From Chara braunii (lineage: Eukaryota > Streptophyta > Charophyceae > Charales > Characeae): a DNA stretch of 38,840 nt. The notes under the pieces were generated by a model that worked only from the letters and a program-made list of their open reading frames with translations, was not told where the DNA came from and ran no database searches. A program made the position numbers and the translations under genes. The number at the start of each line of letters is the position of its first letter. Position 1 is the stretch's first letter. The stretch covers positions 1,348,872 to 1,387,711 of the forward strand of contig BFEA01000247.1 in the NCBI GenBank assembly GCA_003427395.1, written 5' to 3'. This document shows, in pieces, positions 17,961-27,735 of this stretch.

Positions 17961-19038
17961 GTCCGACCAAGCACGCCCGTCCGGAACATCGCGATTTCAT
18001 ACAGTAACGGCGTGCTTGCGGTGTGAGCGACCGGTGAGTGGTGGCGGGTGGGAGTACAAGGCGAGGGAGTAAGGTATGGTGGGTATGGCGAGAAGCGATA
18101 TTTGAGCGCGGTGCCATCTCCCGTGAAGGCAATATAGAAGATGGTTGTTGGGTTGACGAGCATGGATGGCATGGATGAGGTTCGCCGGGCGGCTCCATAT
18201 GGGCAGGTAGGCTATGGGGGGTTTCCCCTTTTCCTCAACAGTACGGTAAGTAAAAGTCTAGTAAGGCTTGAGTCTCCTGCGGCGACTCACCAACGGGTTT
18301 GGTGAGGAGGTGCCGCACTGTCTTCGATTCTTCTTGGGGGATTGAAGATGGCCGTTGAAGTTTTCAGTGCTAGTATTGCCTAGAGCCTAGTGACTAGCAG
18401 TGGGAGGGAGGGCGTCTCTCCTCTCCTGAAAACGGTGGGGTAGGGTTTGAGGGGGAAGAGGTAAGTTGGGGTTGTTGAGGAAGTGGGGATGGAGGTTTTT
18501 CGTTGGTTGATAGCTTTAGGGTCAGAGTCCTGCCCATGAGTGGATCGGTTAGCTCATACTCAAATAAGTACGAATAAACTTTTGAATTTTGATCTGATTG
18601 GATTTTAGAGTTGTCCAATTTTGATGGTTGATTGGAAGGACAAATCTGTGGTGACCATGGAAAAAACCTAAAAACCTAGGCTACCCGAGTGGCATGGGAC
18701 CACTTGCCCGGCTGGGCCAAAAACAAATAAAAAAATAAAAAATAAAAAATAAACAATTTTTTTTTTAAAATTTGGTAAAGAATTTCGATTTGAGCCTGAG
18801 GCAAAAGTTGTTCAGTTTTGTTTCGTGCATAACATAGTTTTTTTTCCGAATTTTTGGATTTTTGTTTTTTGCTGGGACCTTCCCTGGTCCTTGCACAGCC
18901 GGACCGCCCGGGAAAACAGGGTGTCCCAGGCGGCCCGGCTGGTAGCCGAGGAAAAAACTAAAAAAAATGATGTCAAATGTACTTTTCAGGGTTGAGGGGG
19001 TTAACCAGGGCTGAAAAGTGGGGGTCCCTGTTAACCGC

Positions 19039-19245
19039 TTATGAAGTCTGCATGGAAGTCCTACACTTTTGGCCCTTGAGGGCCTCAAGCTTTAGCCTTG
19101 CCTTGAGCACAGCGTGCTTACCTTGATACTGCGCGATGAGGAGGTCCTCTAGAGTACGCACAGGAGTTACTTTCAACCACTCAGTCAGGTCAATTCTCTC
19201 ATAACCTGCACTAACAGCTTGGTCAGGAATCCCAGGATCATAACA
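19039..19245 (-). pseudogene. Possible gag N-terminal fragment of the non-autonomous element
   Basis: The minus strand, just inside the upstream LTR, reads GYERIDLTEWLKVTPVRTLE then LLIAQYQGKHAVLKARLKLEA. This charged helical style resembles gag starts of plant gypsy elements, and the location is right. It stops at 19039 with no capsid or zinc knuckle. Assignment is by position and style only. Confidence 0.3.
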
Positions 19246-19249
19246 CACA

Positions 19250-20047
19250 GAAGAAAGGTCCTCCTTGAGCACGCACATGGGGAGAAACCACAACTGAAAG
19301 CATGGAGGAAGAGCAAGATGAAGATGGAGGCGAGGGAGAAGACTAGAGTTGCAATAGCGTAGTCCAAATAGTCTCCCTATCGAATGTCCAATCAATGTCT
19401 GCCCCTGCGATGCGGGATCAGATCCTGGGCCCAATAGCCCGACATAACCTCTGGCTGTAACCTCCTCTCTCTCTCTCTCTCTCACCCTAACTCCTATGCA
19501 GTGCTGAGTGTCGCGCACTGCTCCAGCAGCATGACGCCCAAGGAGAGAACTCCCGTATTTCCAAGCACTGGACTGGCCCAGTTATCTATAGTGCTGGGCC
19601 TGGCTGGTGTGCCTGTCGTCTGCTACCGGGGCCGTGCGATCGTAAGTCCCATCGATGGTCCCGGTTGCAGGACCAAGTCTTGGACTGCACATTAGGACGA
19701 GGTACTGGCCTGCCTATCGTACATCCAGGTCCTCCGGCTGATACAGCAGGGTACGTGTGGACCGGTTCCTACTGGATGAGCCTGAACCTGGCCTACGTCG
19801 GCCAAAACGTGGTCCTTTAGGTCCGAACAGTCACTGGTCTGTTTGGACATGCTGAGAAGTCTGAAACGACACACCTGGAACAGACAAAAACGAACCAGAC
19901 AAAAGAGTCAGCAACATCAATAAATAAGTAAATAAATAAATAAATAAAGTTTAATAAATGAATGCTGAATCAAAAAGGGGCATGCGTGGAACAAAGTGTA
20001 TGCCTTACCTGGAAAATGGCCACGTGGGCCGTGTGCAGGCCTCAGCA
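19250..20047 (-). repeat. Putative 5' LTR of the non-autonomous element
   Basis: Second copy of the 15135-16075 repeat, shorter by about 140 bases. It shares an (AAAT)n run at the homologous place (19918-19948) and the terminal CAGCA. Divergence is clearly higher than between the LTRs of element A, suggesting an older insertion. Confidence 0.6.
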
Positions 20048-20413
20048 TGCAACAGGGACGGAGGTGCTAAGACTGCATGGGTGGCCCATAAGTTTCTGTT
20101 TCAACCAGCAGGACTGAGCATCACAGCCTCTACAACGCTTCTTCGGCAGTGACTGGTGGGAAATCTTGGTGTATGGTGTTCGCACCACCATCAATTGTTT
20201 TGTCACCAACTTATCCAGCTGGATATCAAGTGTCAGTGTAAGTGCTACTGATCAGGAGGATCATTTATGTCGCAGTTCAGATGTGTGGCTTGGCCAATTG
20301 TCAACTGCAAGTGCTACTGATCAGTGGCATGGTTATGTTTTTGAAAGTGTGACACCGACCCAGAATTATTGCATTGCTGTCTGTGGCACTTCGTTGCTTG
20401 ACTACTTTTTCAG

Positions 20414-20519
20414 GTGCGGTCAATTTATGATCTCGGACAAGATACAATTTTCCGAGAAAAGAAAATACCGCCTGGGCCACGTCCACGGCCTCTGTATCTA
20501 AGTACTGCAGAGCAGATCG
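20414..20519 (+). CDS. Possible internal exon with strong splice sites, unrecognised protein
   Basis: A GACTACTTTTTCAG acceptor (ending 20413) is followed by 106 bases that read VRSIYDLGQDTIFREKK, IPPGPRPRPLYL, STAEQI without a stop. The segment ends at a near-perfect donor, G/GTAAGT (20519/20520). The Pro/Arg motif and lack of repeats look like genuine host coding sequence. The segment lies alone between a dead LTR element and a dead integrase. Family not recognised; partner exons may lie outside or be lost. Confidence 0.4.
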
Positions 20520-20825
20520 GTAAGTTCTTCCCCAACTAATTGTCACTGACCTATGCTTGTGATTACATAGATTGATCTGCTGGATGTATGAATAGTGCAT
20601 AGCACATTGGTAAGTGTGATATGAACCTGCCAGGTGTGTGAGTAGTGCTGAGCACATTCTCCTAAGATCATGCTGTGGATCACTCATCATTTGGAGTTCA
20701 CAGTCTGCCCTCTCCTCTAGAAGTCATAAACAGCAGTCAATTAGTTACTCCAGGCTTTGGGACGTCTCCTGGCTTACTTTTTACTCTGCTAATTACTTAA
20801 GTACGGGGTCTTCTGATATGCATAC

Positions 20826-21840
20826 GAAGAGTCTGTCTCCATAGACTTCATGGATGCAAAGGTGAAGAGTAAAGCAGGGAACAGTCAAGTTATGGTTGTG
20901 GTTGACATATTTAGTAAGTACGCTGAATTCATTCCCTTGCCAACAGAACCTAAGACAGAGCTAGTCATTAAGAAGTCTTTTGCTCATTGGGGCACAGATA
21001 ATGGCAATCCTGTAACTATAGTGATAGAGATGTTAGGTTCACTAGCGAAGCCTGCCGAAAGCTAATGAAGGAATGTGGATCCGATTCACTATGTTGTCCT
21101 GTAGACACCTTGAAGTGAATGCACAGACAGAGCAGATGCAAATTTAGAACCAGATTGATTGCGATACTCGGTTGCTTATGGTAGCAAGTGCCTGCAACAA
21201 CTCAGTTCATCTATCAACAACTAGGATGCCTTCTGATCTCCACAGGGTTGGAGATTGCATAGACCCATAGAGTCGTTGACTGCCACCTGGATCTTGCGAG
21301 TTTGCACTGATGTATGAGAAAGACGTCAAGAGTCCGAGAACGCTAGACATCATCACAGTGTCACAGTTTGCTGTAGATGATTTCGTATGAGTCTGTCCCA
21401 AAGAGTTATTTCCTGTCACAGACCAAAGAGGTCGTACTTGAAGTAGCTACCTGCGTACAGAGGACCATGGGAAGTGGTATCCGTAGTAGGTGGATATGAC
21501 AGGCCATCATCGTATGTCGCAGATGTGCCTGGACACCTGAGAACGTACCCTATGTTTCATGCTCCAAGTTGCTGATTTGCATACGAAATGATGAATTCCC
21601 CTCACTCCGATCAATTGATTCCTCCTGATATGGATGGTATCTATGATGTTGGTCGTATTGTCGATGAAGCAGCACTCAGATCAGGACGAAGTGGAAGACC
21701 ATAAATGCAATAACAGTATAGGTATCAGTACCAACGCCCAGAAGTCTATAGATGGTTCCCATGAGATGAACTTGCAGGGATTGCTCCCAGGATACTGTCA
21801 CACTATATGCAGGCTAGCAGAAGCACTATACTAGCCAAGA
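20826..21840 (+). pseudogene. Highly decayed Ty3/Gypsy integrase
   Basis: From VSIDFMDAKVKSKAGN (20829) the frame follows the gypsy integrase core: VVVDIFSKYAEFIPLP, the DNGNPVTIV block, then out of frame the DVRFT-like region and a remnant of the QTEQM block. Further on, GPWEVV, SYVADVPGHLRTYPMFHASKL and a RIVDEAALRSGRSGRP chromodomain-like start are legible in changing frames with many stops, ending near 21840. It belongs to a lineage distinct from elements A and B. No RT or LTR was identified nearby, so it is a fragment. Confidence 0.75.
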
Positions 21841-22460
21841 AAGTTGTAGCCTTTCTCGGAGGACCTTGAAAGTTGAAACTAGGCCGGCGGGAGTGAAAAG
21901 ATTTCAGCGCTGCAGCTCTGGTCTGAATCTCAGTTCCAGTCCCAAGTTCCAGTCGTGAACCCTGTCCTGGTCATCTATACCTTTTTTTCTTCTTTTTTTT
22001 TTCTTTTTTTCTTTTTTTTGGGGGATGGGAGGGGCCCTATCCCTACGAGACCGCCACTCCTTGGCACACCCCTACTCCCCCAGACCTATCCCAGTGTATA
22101 TCATTCACCTGTCTATCGTCTTGGTGAGGTGACGTGACCTGACAGCGGTCTTAGGCACTAGAGCTGAGCAGGAACCCTGCTCAGCCCTGGTTGAAGCATG
22201 GTCGAATGAGCCCCATCGTACAGGTACTTTGGGCCTAGGCGTAAGCATTCTTTCTACAAGTCCCATGGGTAGACCCCTGTTTGTCTCCCCAACTTGCTTG
22301 GGCTCCTTAGTGTATGGATCTGGTCATGGACACTTTAGGTCTCACGGGGAGAGTCTTATGGTTCACCCTAGCCAAGGTCTACCCTACGACACCCCCTGAG
22401 CAACCTGGGTATACCACCTAGCACAACTGCTATCGGTTATTCCAGTTATGTTGTTGATAT
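21841..22460. other. No gene; contains a 40-base pyrimidine tract
   Basis: T-rich tract with scattered C at 21980-22019 followed by GGGGG. The remainder is unremarkable. Confidence 0.6.
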
Positions 22461-22850
22461 GACCTAGAGTTTCTAGCCTATCTTCACGAGGCGCACAGCC
22501 ACCATCCAAACCCCTTACCGTAATTGTTCACTAGACCCCTTTACAGCCGCCTTTTTTTTTTTGAGTTGTGGTGCTGTTGTTTTGATTACGACCTAAAGGT
22601 TCTAGCCTGTTATCAGTAGATGTGCGGCCACCATCCTCCCCTCCAGTCACTTGTGGTTGTACTGTTGTTGTTCTGGTCGTTATTGGTTGTATATCATCTG
22701 GAGGTACCCTGGCCTCTGTCATCAGTATGTACATGGCCACCATCCATCCCCATACCTTGGTCACTAGACCCCTTCAGTCATTCTAGTTGTATTATCCTCA
22801 CATAGAGCAACTCCAGTCTCGGTCGTAAGTAGGTACATGACCACCATCTG
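22461..22850 (+). repeat. Degenerate tandem repeats, unit about 105-130 bp, four copies
   Basis: Each unit ends in a (G)CCACCATC(C) block preceded by TC-T-TAG-TCT-type sequence. The block occurs at 22498, 22627, 22736 and about 22839, giving spacings of 129, 109 and roughly 104. Upstream parts (GACCTAGAGTTTCTAGCC, GACCTAAAGGTTCTAGCC) are clearly related. No coding was seen. Confidence 0.6.
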
Positions 22851-23206
22851 CCCCCATACCGATATCATCGACTGAGCCTAGTCTGGTCTATTGGTCAACA
22901 TGGGAAGCAGACAATTCCACCACTGTCCATCCCCCCAGAAGGTGCCCTACTACAAGTCCCTCTAAGGGAGGATCAACACCCCCAGAAAGCCCCACTCCCC
23001 CTGAGGGAGGATTAACACCCAAGGTGGTCTCTAAACCCCTAGAAAGCCCCTGCTGTTGGGATCTCCTTTCCCCATCCCACCTGCAGCCCTGCCCCCCGAA
23101 AGCAAGGCCCCAAGGTAGCCACTATGTTATCATCCACTCCCGAACGCCTACCTGGCCCATTTCTGCCTGCAGCCCAACTATCTCTGTATTGTGCATCAGG
23201 CCGATT

Positions 23207-23259
23207 GGAATCGAACCCGAACCTCTTCATTACAGCACTTAGGTGTACCGACTGAGCGA
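23207..23259 (-). other. tRNA-like sequence 1 with Pol III A and B boxes
   Basis: The minus strand has TCGCTCAGTCGGT (A-box-like, 23259-23247) and, after a 29-base interval, GGTTCGATTCC (perfect B box, 23217-23207). The intervening and flanking sequence does not form acceptor or anticodon stems, so it is a tRNA relic or the head of a tRNA-derived SINE. Confidence 0.6.
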
Positions 23260-23361
23260 TTGCAACTGATCTCTGTATGCGCTTTACTAGGCTGGGGGAC
23301 AAGTATGTGGGGTGCCAACCTAGCACCAACTGATCATGTGCAGGGGAGGTTGATGGCCAAT

Positions 23362-23417
23362 GGAATCGAACCCGCAACCTCCCCGTTGCAATGCCAGAGG
23401 TCTAACCAACTGAGCTA
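23362..23417 (-). other. tRNA-like sequence 2 with Pol III A and B boxes
   Basis: The minus strand has TAGCTCAGTTGG (perfect A box, 23417-23406) followed by TTAGACC and, 33 bases on, GGTTCGATTCC (perfect B box, 23372-23362). Stem pairing of the T arm is poor, so a working tRNA is unlikely. Lies about 150 bases from sequence 1, same strand. Confidence 0.65.
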
Positions 23418-23479
23418 CCATGTCTGGTACCATGTTCCTGTGTCCCAGGTAGGTTAGTTGTCGAGTAGGCTGACTTAAG

Positions 23480-24771
23480 AAGATTTCAGTAGTTCCAGTA
23501 GACTTAGAAAATCTGTAGAAATGGGTAGGCCCTTTTTGTCAGTCGGTCCAGTCAGCAGCAAATCCCAGGAAAGTCCGCAGACTTGTGGAAGCAGCAGACA
23601 TTGGCAGAGTACTGGACTCATAACTGGTAGAGGAAGTCCGGAAGGCGAATCGTCAAGCACGAAAGTCCAGATGTGAAAGCCATCAATACACATTGACTAG
23701 CCTCATCAGGTGGAAGTGCGGCTGCCCTATTCTGGGATCTGCTGTCTTGCACTGCTTGTAGGAAGTAGTCGACAGTGCTGGGTGCCAGTAGCCACAGCTA
23801 GCCTAAGTGTCCGAGAGAGGGAGAGAACGAGAAGTAGTCAGAGAGACGTGGGGCCACAGAGAGAGTTGAGTGAGGTTGAAGGGAGAAGAGGGGCTACCTG
23901 AGAGAGCTTGCCTGGGGGCCATGGCCGCCCATCTTGTACAAAGGCGATTTTGTGTTATTGAGTTGATTGGCAACATTATCTTTGAGAGACATCTCAGGTG
24001 TGCTTTTTGGGTGTGCGTTGTATGGCGTGAGCATCATGTGGAAGTGTTTTGCATGGTTGGTCTCAGAGAAATGAGGTTGTGGGGGAAAGGTGACTTTATT
24101 CACCCTTCAGATCTCGCTTCTCTGAAGACTTCGTCATTGAAAACTAAAAAGTAAAATTCGTATGATGTGGAGGAGCAAAAGCTTTCATCAACAGCAACTT
24201 GAGCAATATGCAGCTGAATTGGGCAGGTGAGGCCTCTTTAGAAGCGGAATTTCAAGGCACACAAGGTTAACCATTAAACCACAAGTACCTCCGAGCCACG
24301 TTGACCCATGGCGGATTTCCACTATGTGCCAAAAAAAAGGAATCGTCACAGGCTATTTTTTGTTTCTTTTTGTTTGGGGTGGCACCACCAGCCACTTTGG
24401 TCTGGTAGCTCTGTTCATTGAAAAAGCCTGTGGGGCCCAGTGGGGGTCAAAATTTTCCAAAAGTTTGACTGGGAGAGGTATTGGTGTCTTAATGAAACGG
24501 ATATGAAAGATGCCTATAAAGGAAGAACGTATCTTTGTAAAAATGACTTGGCTGCTGTGGGCACTCTGCTACTGTTGCCAGACAGCTGGCTGACCAGTTG
24601 ACTGGTCAGAAGCCAACTGGTTGGGGGTTGCCAACCGTCAGTGCTGCTACTCTGAACGCACTCCTTTAAATCCCTTTTAACCGTCTTTATACCCGTTGTC
24701 CCCTCAGGTGCACTAGGCAAATGCAAACATAAGGCCAGACTCTGTCTGTCACTCCTTTTGTCTTTGCGGTT
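23480..24771. other. No gene recognised
   Basis: Short frames only, none with motifs. A weak tRNA-like trace (minus-strand TGGTTTAATGG near 24271-24281) is noted but not called. Confidence 0.5.
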
Positions 24772-24832
24772 AGAAGAAGAAGAAGAACAAGAAGAAGAAG
24801 AAGAAGAAGAAGAAGAAGAAGAAGAAGAAGAA
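24772..24832 (+). repeat. (GAA)n microsatellite
   Basis: About 20 GAA units with one ACA interruption. Confidence 0.97.
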
Positions 24833-24870
24833 GGTGGTCGGGATCCAGTAAGATTAGTCATCTGGTTTGA

Positions 24871-25068
24871 TTATCTTTGGCGATCCAGTACGATCAGTCG
24901 TTTGTTTGTTATCTTCTCAAATTTGGTGTCCTTCAGTAAGGTGCCAACAGTCAACTGAGTCAGTTTCTCTTGGATAGGTTCACCCATGGCCATTGTTGAC
25001 TTGCTCCAGTGCAGTTTTTCACTGTTTTCGGAATGGACTCTGTTTTTAATGCCTTCTAATTTTTCCAA
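24871..25068 (-). CDS. Short unrecognised frame, low support
   Basis: The minus strand reads MEKLEGIKNRVHSENSEKL and a helical continuation, then LTQLTVGTLLKDTKFEK. The frame extends upstream of the ATG as ERFESQTESLEKLEG. A weakly similar DNA segment lies near 28320-28350 (TTTCAGTAAAGT), hinting at a dispersed repeat. Not identified; it may be chance. Confidence 0.2.
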   Translation of the reverse strand: MEKLEGIKNRVHSENSEKLHWSKSTMAMGEPIQEKLTQLTVGTLLKDTKFEKITNKRLIVLDRQR

Positions 25069-25419
25069 ACTCTCTGTTTGGCTCTCGAATCTCTCAGGTA
25101 TCCTACCATCACCTGGTGTGCCAAGCTTGCTGAAGGCTCTGTTTCCGGTTCATACTGAGGGCCTTTGTGTAAAGTGGGTACCTCAACTTGAAGTATAAGT
25201 ATTATCTGAAGTGCCTGCCTTCCCTCCACTTCGCATTCAATATTTTAAAACAAACAACCACAGGTGCACCACAGCCTTTCAGCAGTAGGAATAAGATGAG
25301 ATGCACACAGTCGAAATGACACAGCTGCAAAAAACCACTCGTACAACGATTGCAACAGTGTATCTGCCCTTATTTTGGGCATAAAGATTACGTACACGAC
25401 ATAAACCAACAGAGCACAA

Positions 25420-25424
<5 letters not shown>

Positions 25425-25500
<76 letters not shown>

Positions 25501-25506
25501 CTCTCA
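25425..25506 (+). repeat. (CT)n microsatellite
   Basis: About 36 uninterrupted CT units followed by CGCTCTCTC. Confidence 0.98.
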
Positions 25507-25577
25507 TGCTCATGCAAAGTGGTGCATGCCCGATCTCACAAAGCAAAGAAAGAAAGAGCACTCGGCAGCACCATTAT

Positions 25578-25745
25578 GTGATAGTATGTGGGCTCGGTGG
25601 TGTTATGTGGCGTGGAATACTGTGCAGGTTGGTTGGTACCATGTGGACTGGGTGGTCTGGCTGTGGGGTATTATGTGGGTTGGGCCATTCTATGTGGACA
25701 GGATGGTACTACGTGACCTGCAATTGTGGGATAGCTGGGTGATGC
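25578..25745 (+). repeat. Degenerate TATGTGG-CTGGGTGGT minisatellite
   Basis: Units of about 20-25 bases (TATGTGGGCTCGGTGGTG, TATGTGGCGTGG, CATGTGGACTGGGTGGT, TATGTGGGTTGGGC, TATGTGGACAGGATGGT) repeat about seven times. A short stretch with the same vocabulary lies at about 27743-27800. Confidence 0.6.
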
Positions 25746-26574
25746 TACATGCTAGAACAGTCGTGAGATACGTGTTCGAGCACTGTGCACGCTGAGCGTA
25801 CAGATAGGAGAGCGGCGCAGTAGTCATCCAATTCGAAAGACAGACTAGTCAGAACACTCACAGATCATTACCGCATCGGTCGTCAGTTACTCAACCATTG
25901 CCATAGCTTCTACTCCTTGGTTACCATACCTAGTCGTAAGTCACATCCACCTTCATTGCATAAGACCATATTCATTCATTTCATTCATATGACTTAATGA
26001 CACAACTATGCTCAAGACTTCAAATAGCGTAGAGACTCCACACTAGTAGACCTTACAAGTGTAGAGACCCCGCACTGGTAGACAATTTCACAGAGGAGAT
26101 AGGAAAAAATACAACTCCTTTCGAAGTACTCGTGAGATGTATCGGTGAAGCACAGAGGTGATGATCAAGCAGCGTCCTGCTTTCTCATCCTGGCATGAAC
26201 GCCCAACATGTTTCTACTGCTGCCAGTTACAGCGTCATCAGGGGCTACTCGAAAGGTAAGATTAACCTCCGCCTGTGTTGTCTTAAATACTTCATGTCTA
26301 CCGCTGTTTTCCTCTGCTCACATACAGTACTCCCGTCATCTGCTCCTACCTGCCAAACATTCAAAAATTCGGGAATGAATTTCGGCCGCACACCTGTCCC
26401 CTATGCTCCCCTTGTCCGCGCTCTTTTTGAAAAATAAAAAGAAGAATAAAAAGAAAATAGTTCCGTGCCGTGCGCCCGCTTACTGCGCTTGTCTCTACTG
26501 ATTCTCAAAAAAACGTGTAGGCTTCGTGACCGCCTTTTTTTTCAGCGCCATGTACTCCCATACACGTCAGAGGC
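25746..26574. other. No gene recognised; region downstream of the RT remnant
   Basis: Contains a local direct repeat (TAGAGAC-CC-CACT-GTAGAC near 26032 and 26062). No GIY-YIG endonuclease motif was found in the minus frames where a Penelope-like element would carry it. Confidence 0.5.
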
Positions 26575-27735
26575 TCACAATTGCCCTCTGTACTTAAACT
26601 GTCCCAGCCCGCCACTTCTCCTCGTTTCCGGTCTTTTTGTCTTTTCCTTCTCCCGCCATTTCTTATTCTGGTCGCCTGTTCCTGGTTCACATAGGACCTG
26701 TACCCACTTTTCCCACGCTCCTTTCTTCAGGTCAGAGAGTCGTTGGAGCCTAGTATCAAAGTGATCGTTTGGGAACCCCGTCCTCCGTAACTCCATTTTC
26801 AGGGTTAGGAGGGTGGGTCGGGCTTCCATCTTGTTCAGCGTGTGGTCCCAAATCCGGTGGAGGTACCCGGTAATGACCGCCTTCTTGGTTTGTATCGTGG
26901 AATAAGACTCGAAGTCTTGTAATCCCTGAAAAACGATCGTTCCCCTCTTTAACAATTCTGGTCCATTAGCCTTTACGGTCGTGCATTGCACCGATGGGGG
27001 GAACATCGCAATAAACAGTTCACAGCCCAAAAAAGTCCAGGCCTTCGTACCCCCATCAGCTCTCCTCAAAGTTAACTGATCGTTGTAACAATGCTCAAAC
27101 TTCTTCAAAATCTCCATGGCCTTGTGTAAGCTTTCTCTTCTGTTAATCTGGAAGGAGATAAACACCGAGACATCGTCAACCAGTCTACATCCTTGGATGA
27201 GACGCCTGTCGACACCGATTGACGAGAGGAACGAATTCTCGTAGTAGGCACATCGCAAGCATGCCCGTGCAGGGCTATTGCTCTTGCCCATAGGAATTCC
27301 CTCTTTCTGTTGCAGGATCTTCCCAGCTGCCATTATGAATGTATGTCTCAGATCAAATCTGACAAAGCGGAGTAACGTCCCAAAAGGCACAGTCCTCCAG
27401 CCTACTTCGCCAGCAGCTTTGCCAAAAGTGGCACCCTTCCCTCTAAGCTTCACCCTTACATAATCGAATCCCTTACTCTCATAGATCTCAACAACCCACT
27501 CGACTGCTTGAATTATGGCATCATGTGGTAGCTTTGAGAACATGTCTTTGATATCAAAGCTGGCCGCCAACAATCCCTTCTTCGCCGATCCCAATGCCCC
27601 GCTCTTGTTGATTGTCTGGATGCGCCCAATCAGCTGCTGCGTGCTCTTCAAGTTAAAATTTGTGTTCCTTGGCAGGCTCTACAACATATGGTTGATTACC
27701 TTACCCACGACTTTGCTCATCCTCCCAGACGGCTC
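26575..27735 (-). pseudogene. Penelope-like reverse transcriptase (palm and thumb), broken N-terminus
   Basis: The minus-strand frame stays open for 358 codons below the TAG at 27681. Counting from the codon at 27651, it shows SFDIKDMFSKLP (motif A, Asp33), GIPMGKSNSPA (motif B, 118-128), RLVDDVSVFI (motif C, Asp159-Asp160) and TFLGCELF (motif D/E region). A basic helical thumb region (GYLHRIWDH..., ELRRTGFP) follows. The catalytic Asp triad is intact. The FDIK...LP and IPMGKS...SP forms are typical of Penelope-like elements and unlike gypsy or LINE RTs. Upstream of the stop the frame continues with SGRMSKVVGKVINHML. No endonuclease domain, introns or terminal repeats were recognised. RT identity is secure, Penelope assignment likely. 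Confidence 0.65.

Larger units (their letters stand above)
16115..19038. other. Interior of the non-autonomous element, no gene recognised
   Basis: About 2.9 kb of mixed-composition DNA. Frames up to 190 codons occur but show no family motifs. It includes two adjacent strong hairpins (17881-17960), an A/T-rich stretch of AAAAATA units (18720-18770) and GC-rich CCCGG-type blocks near 18890. Confidence 0.55.
15135..20047 (-). mobile_element. Candidate non-autonomous LTR element on the minus strand
   Basis: Two direct repeats (15135-16075 and 19250-20047) bound a 3.2-kb interior. In the minus sense both start TGCTGAG, and the downstream one (16075) follows a long G-rich tract that fits a polypurine tract. 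Only a short gag-like peptide near the upstream LTR was noticed; I see no RT, RNase H or integrase. This matches a large retrotransposon derivative (LARD). No clear primer-binding site was found, so the inner LTR boundary is approximate. Confidence 0.5.

Noticed and set aside
24246-24282. Weak tRNA-like trace (TGGTTTAATGG and a poor B box) on the minus strand
   Set aside because: The B box matches poorly, too weak to call.
25245-25742. Frames through the CT microsatellite and the TATGTGG repeats
   Set aside because: Low-complexity artefacts.
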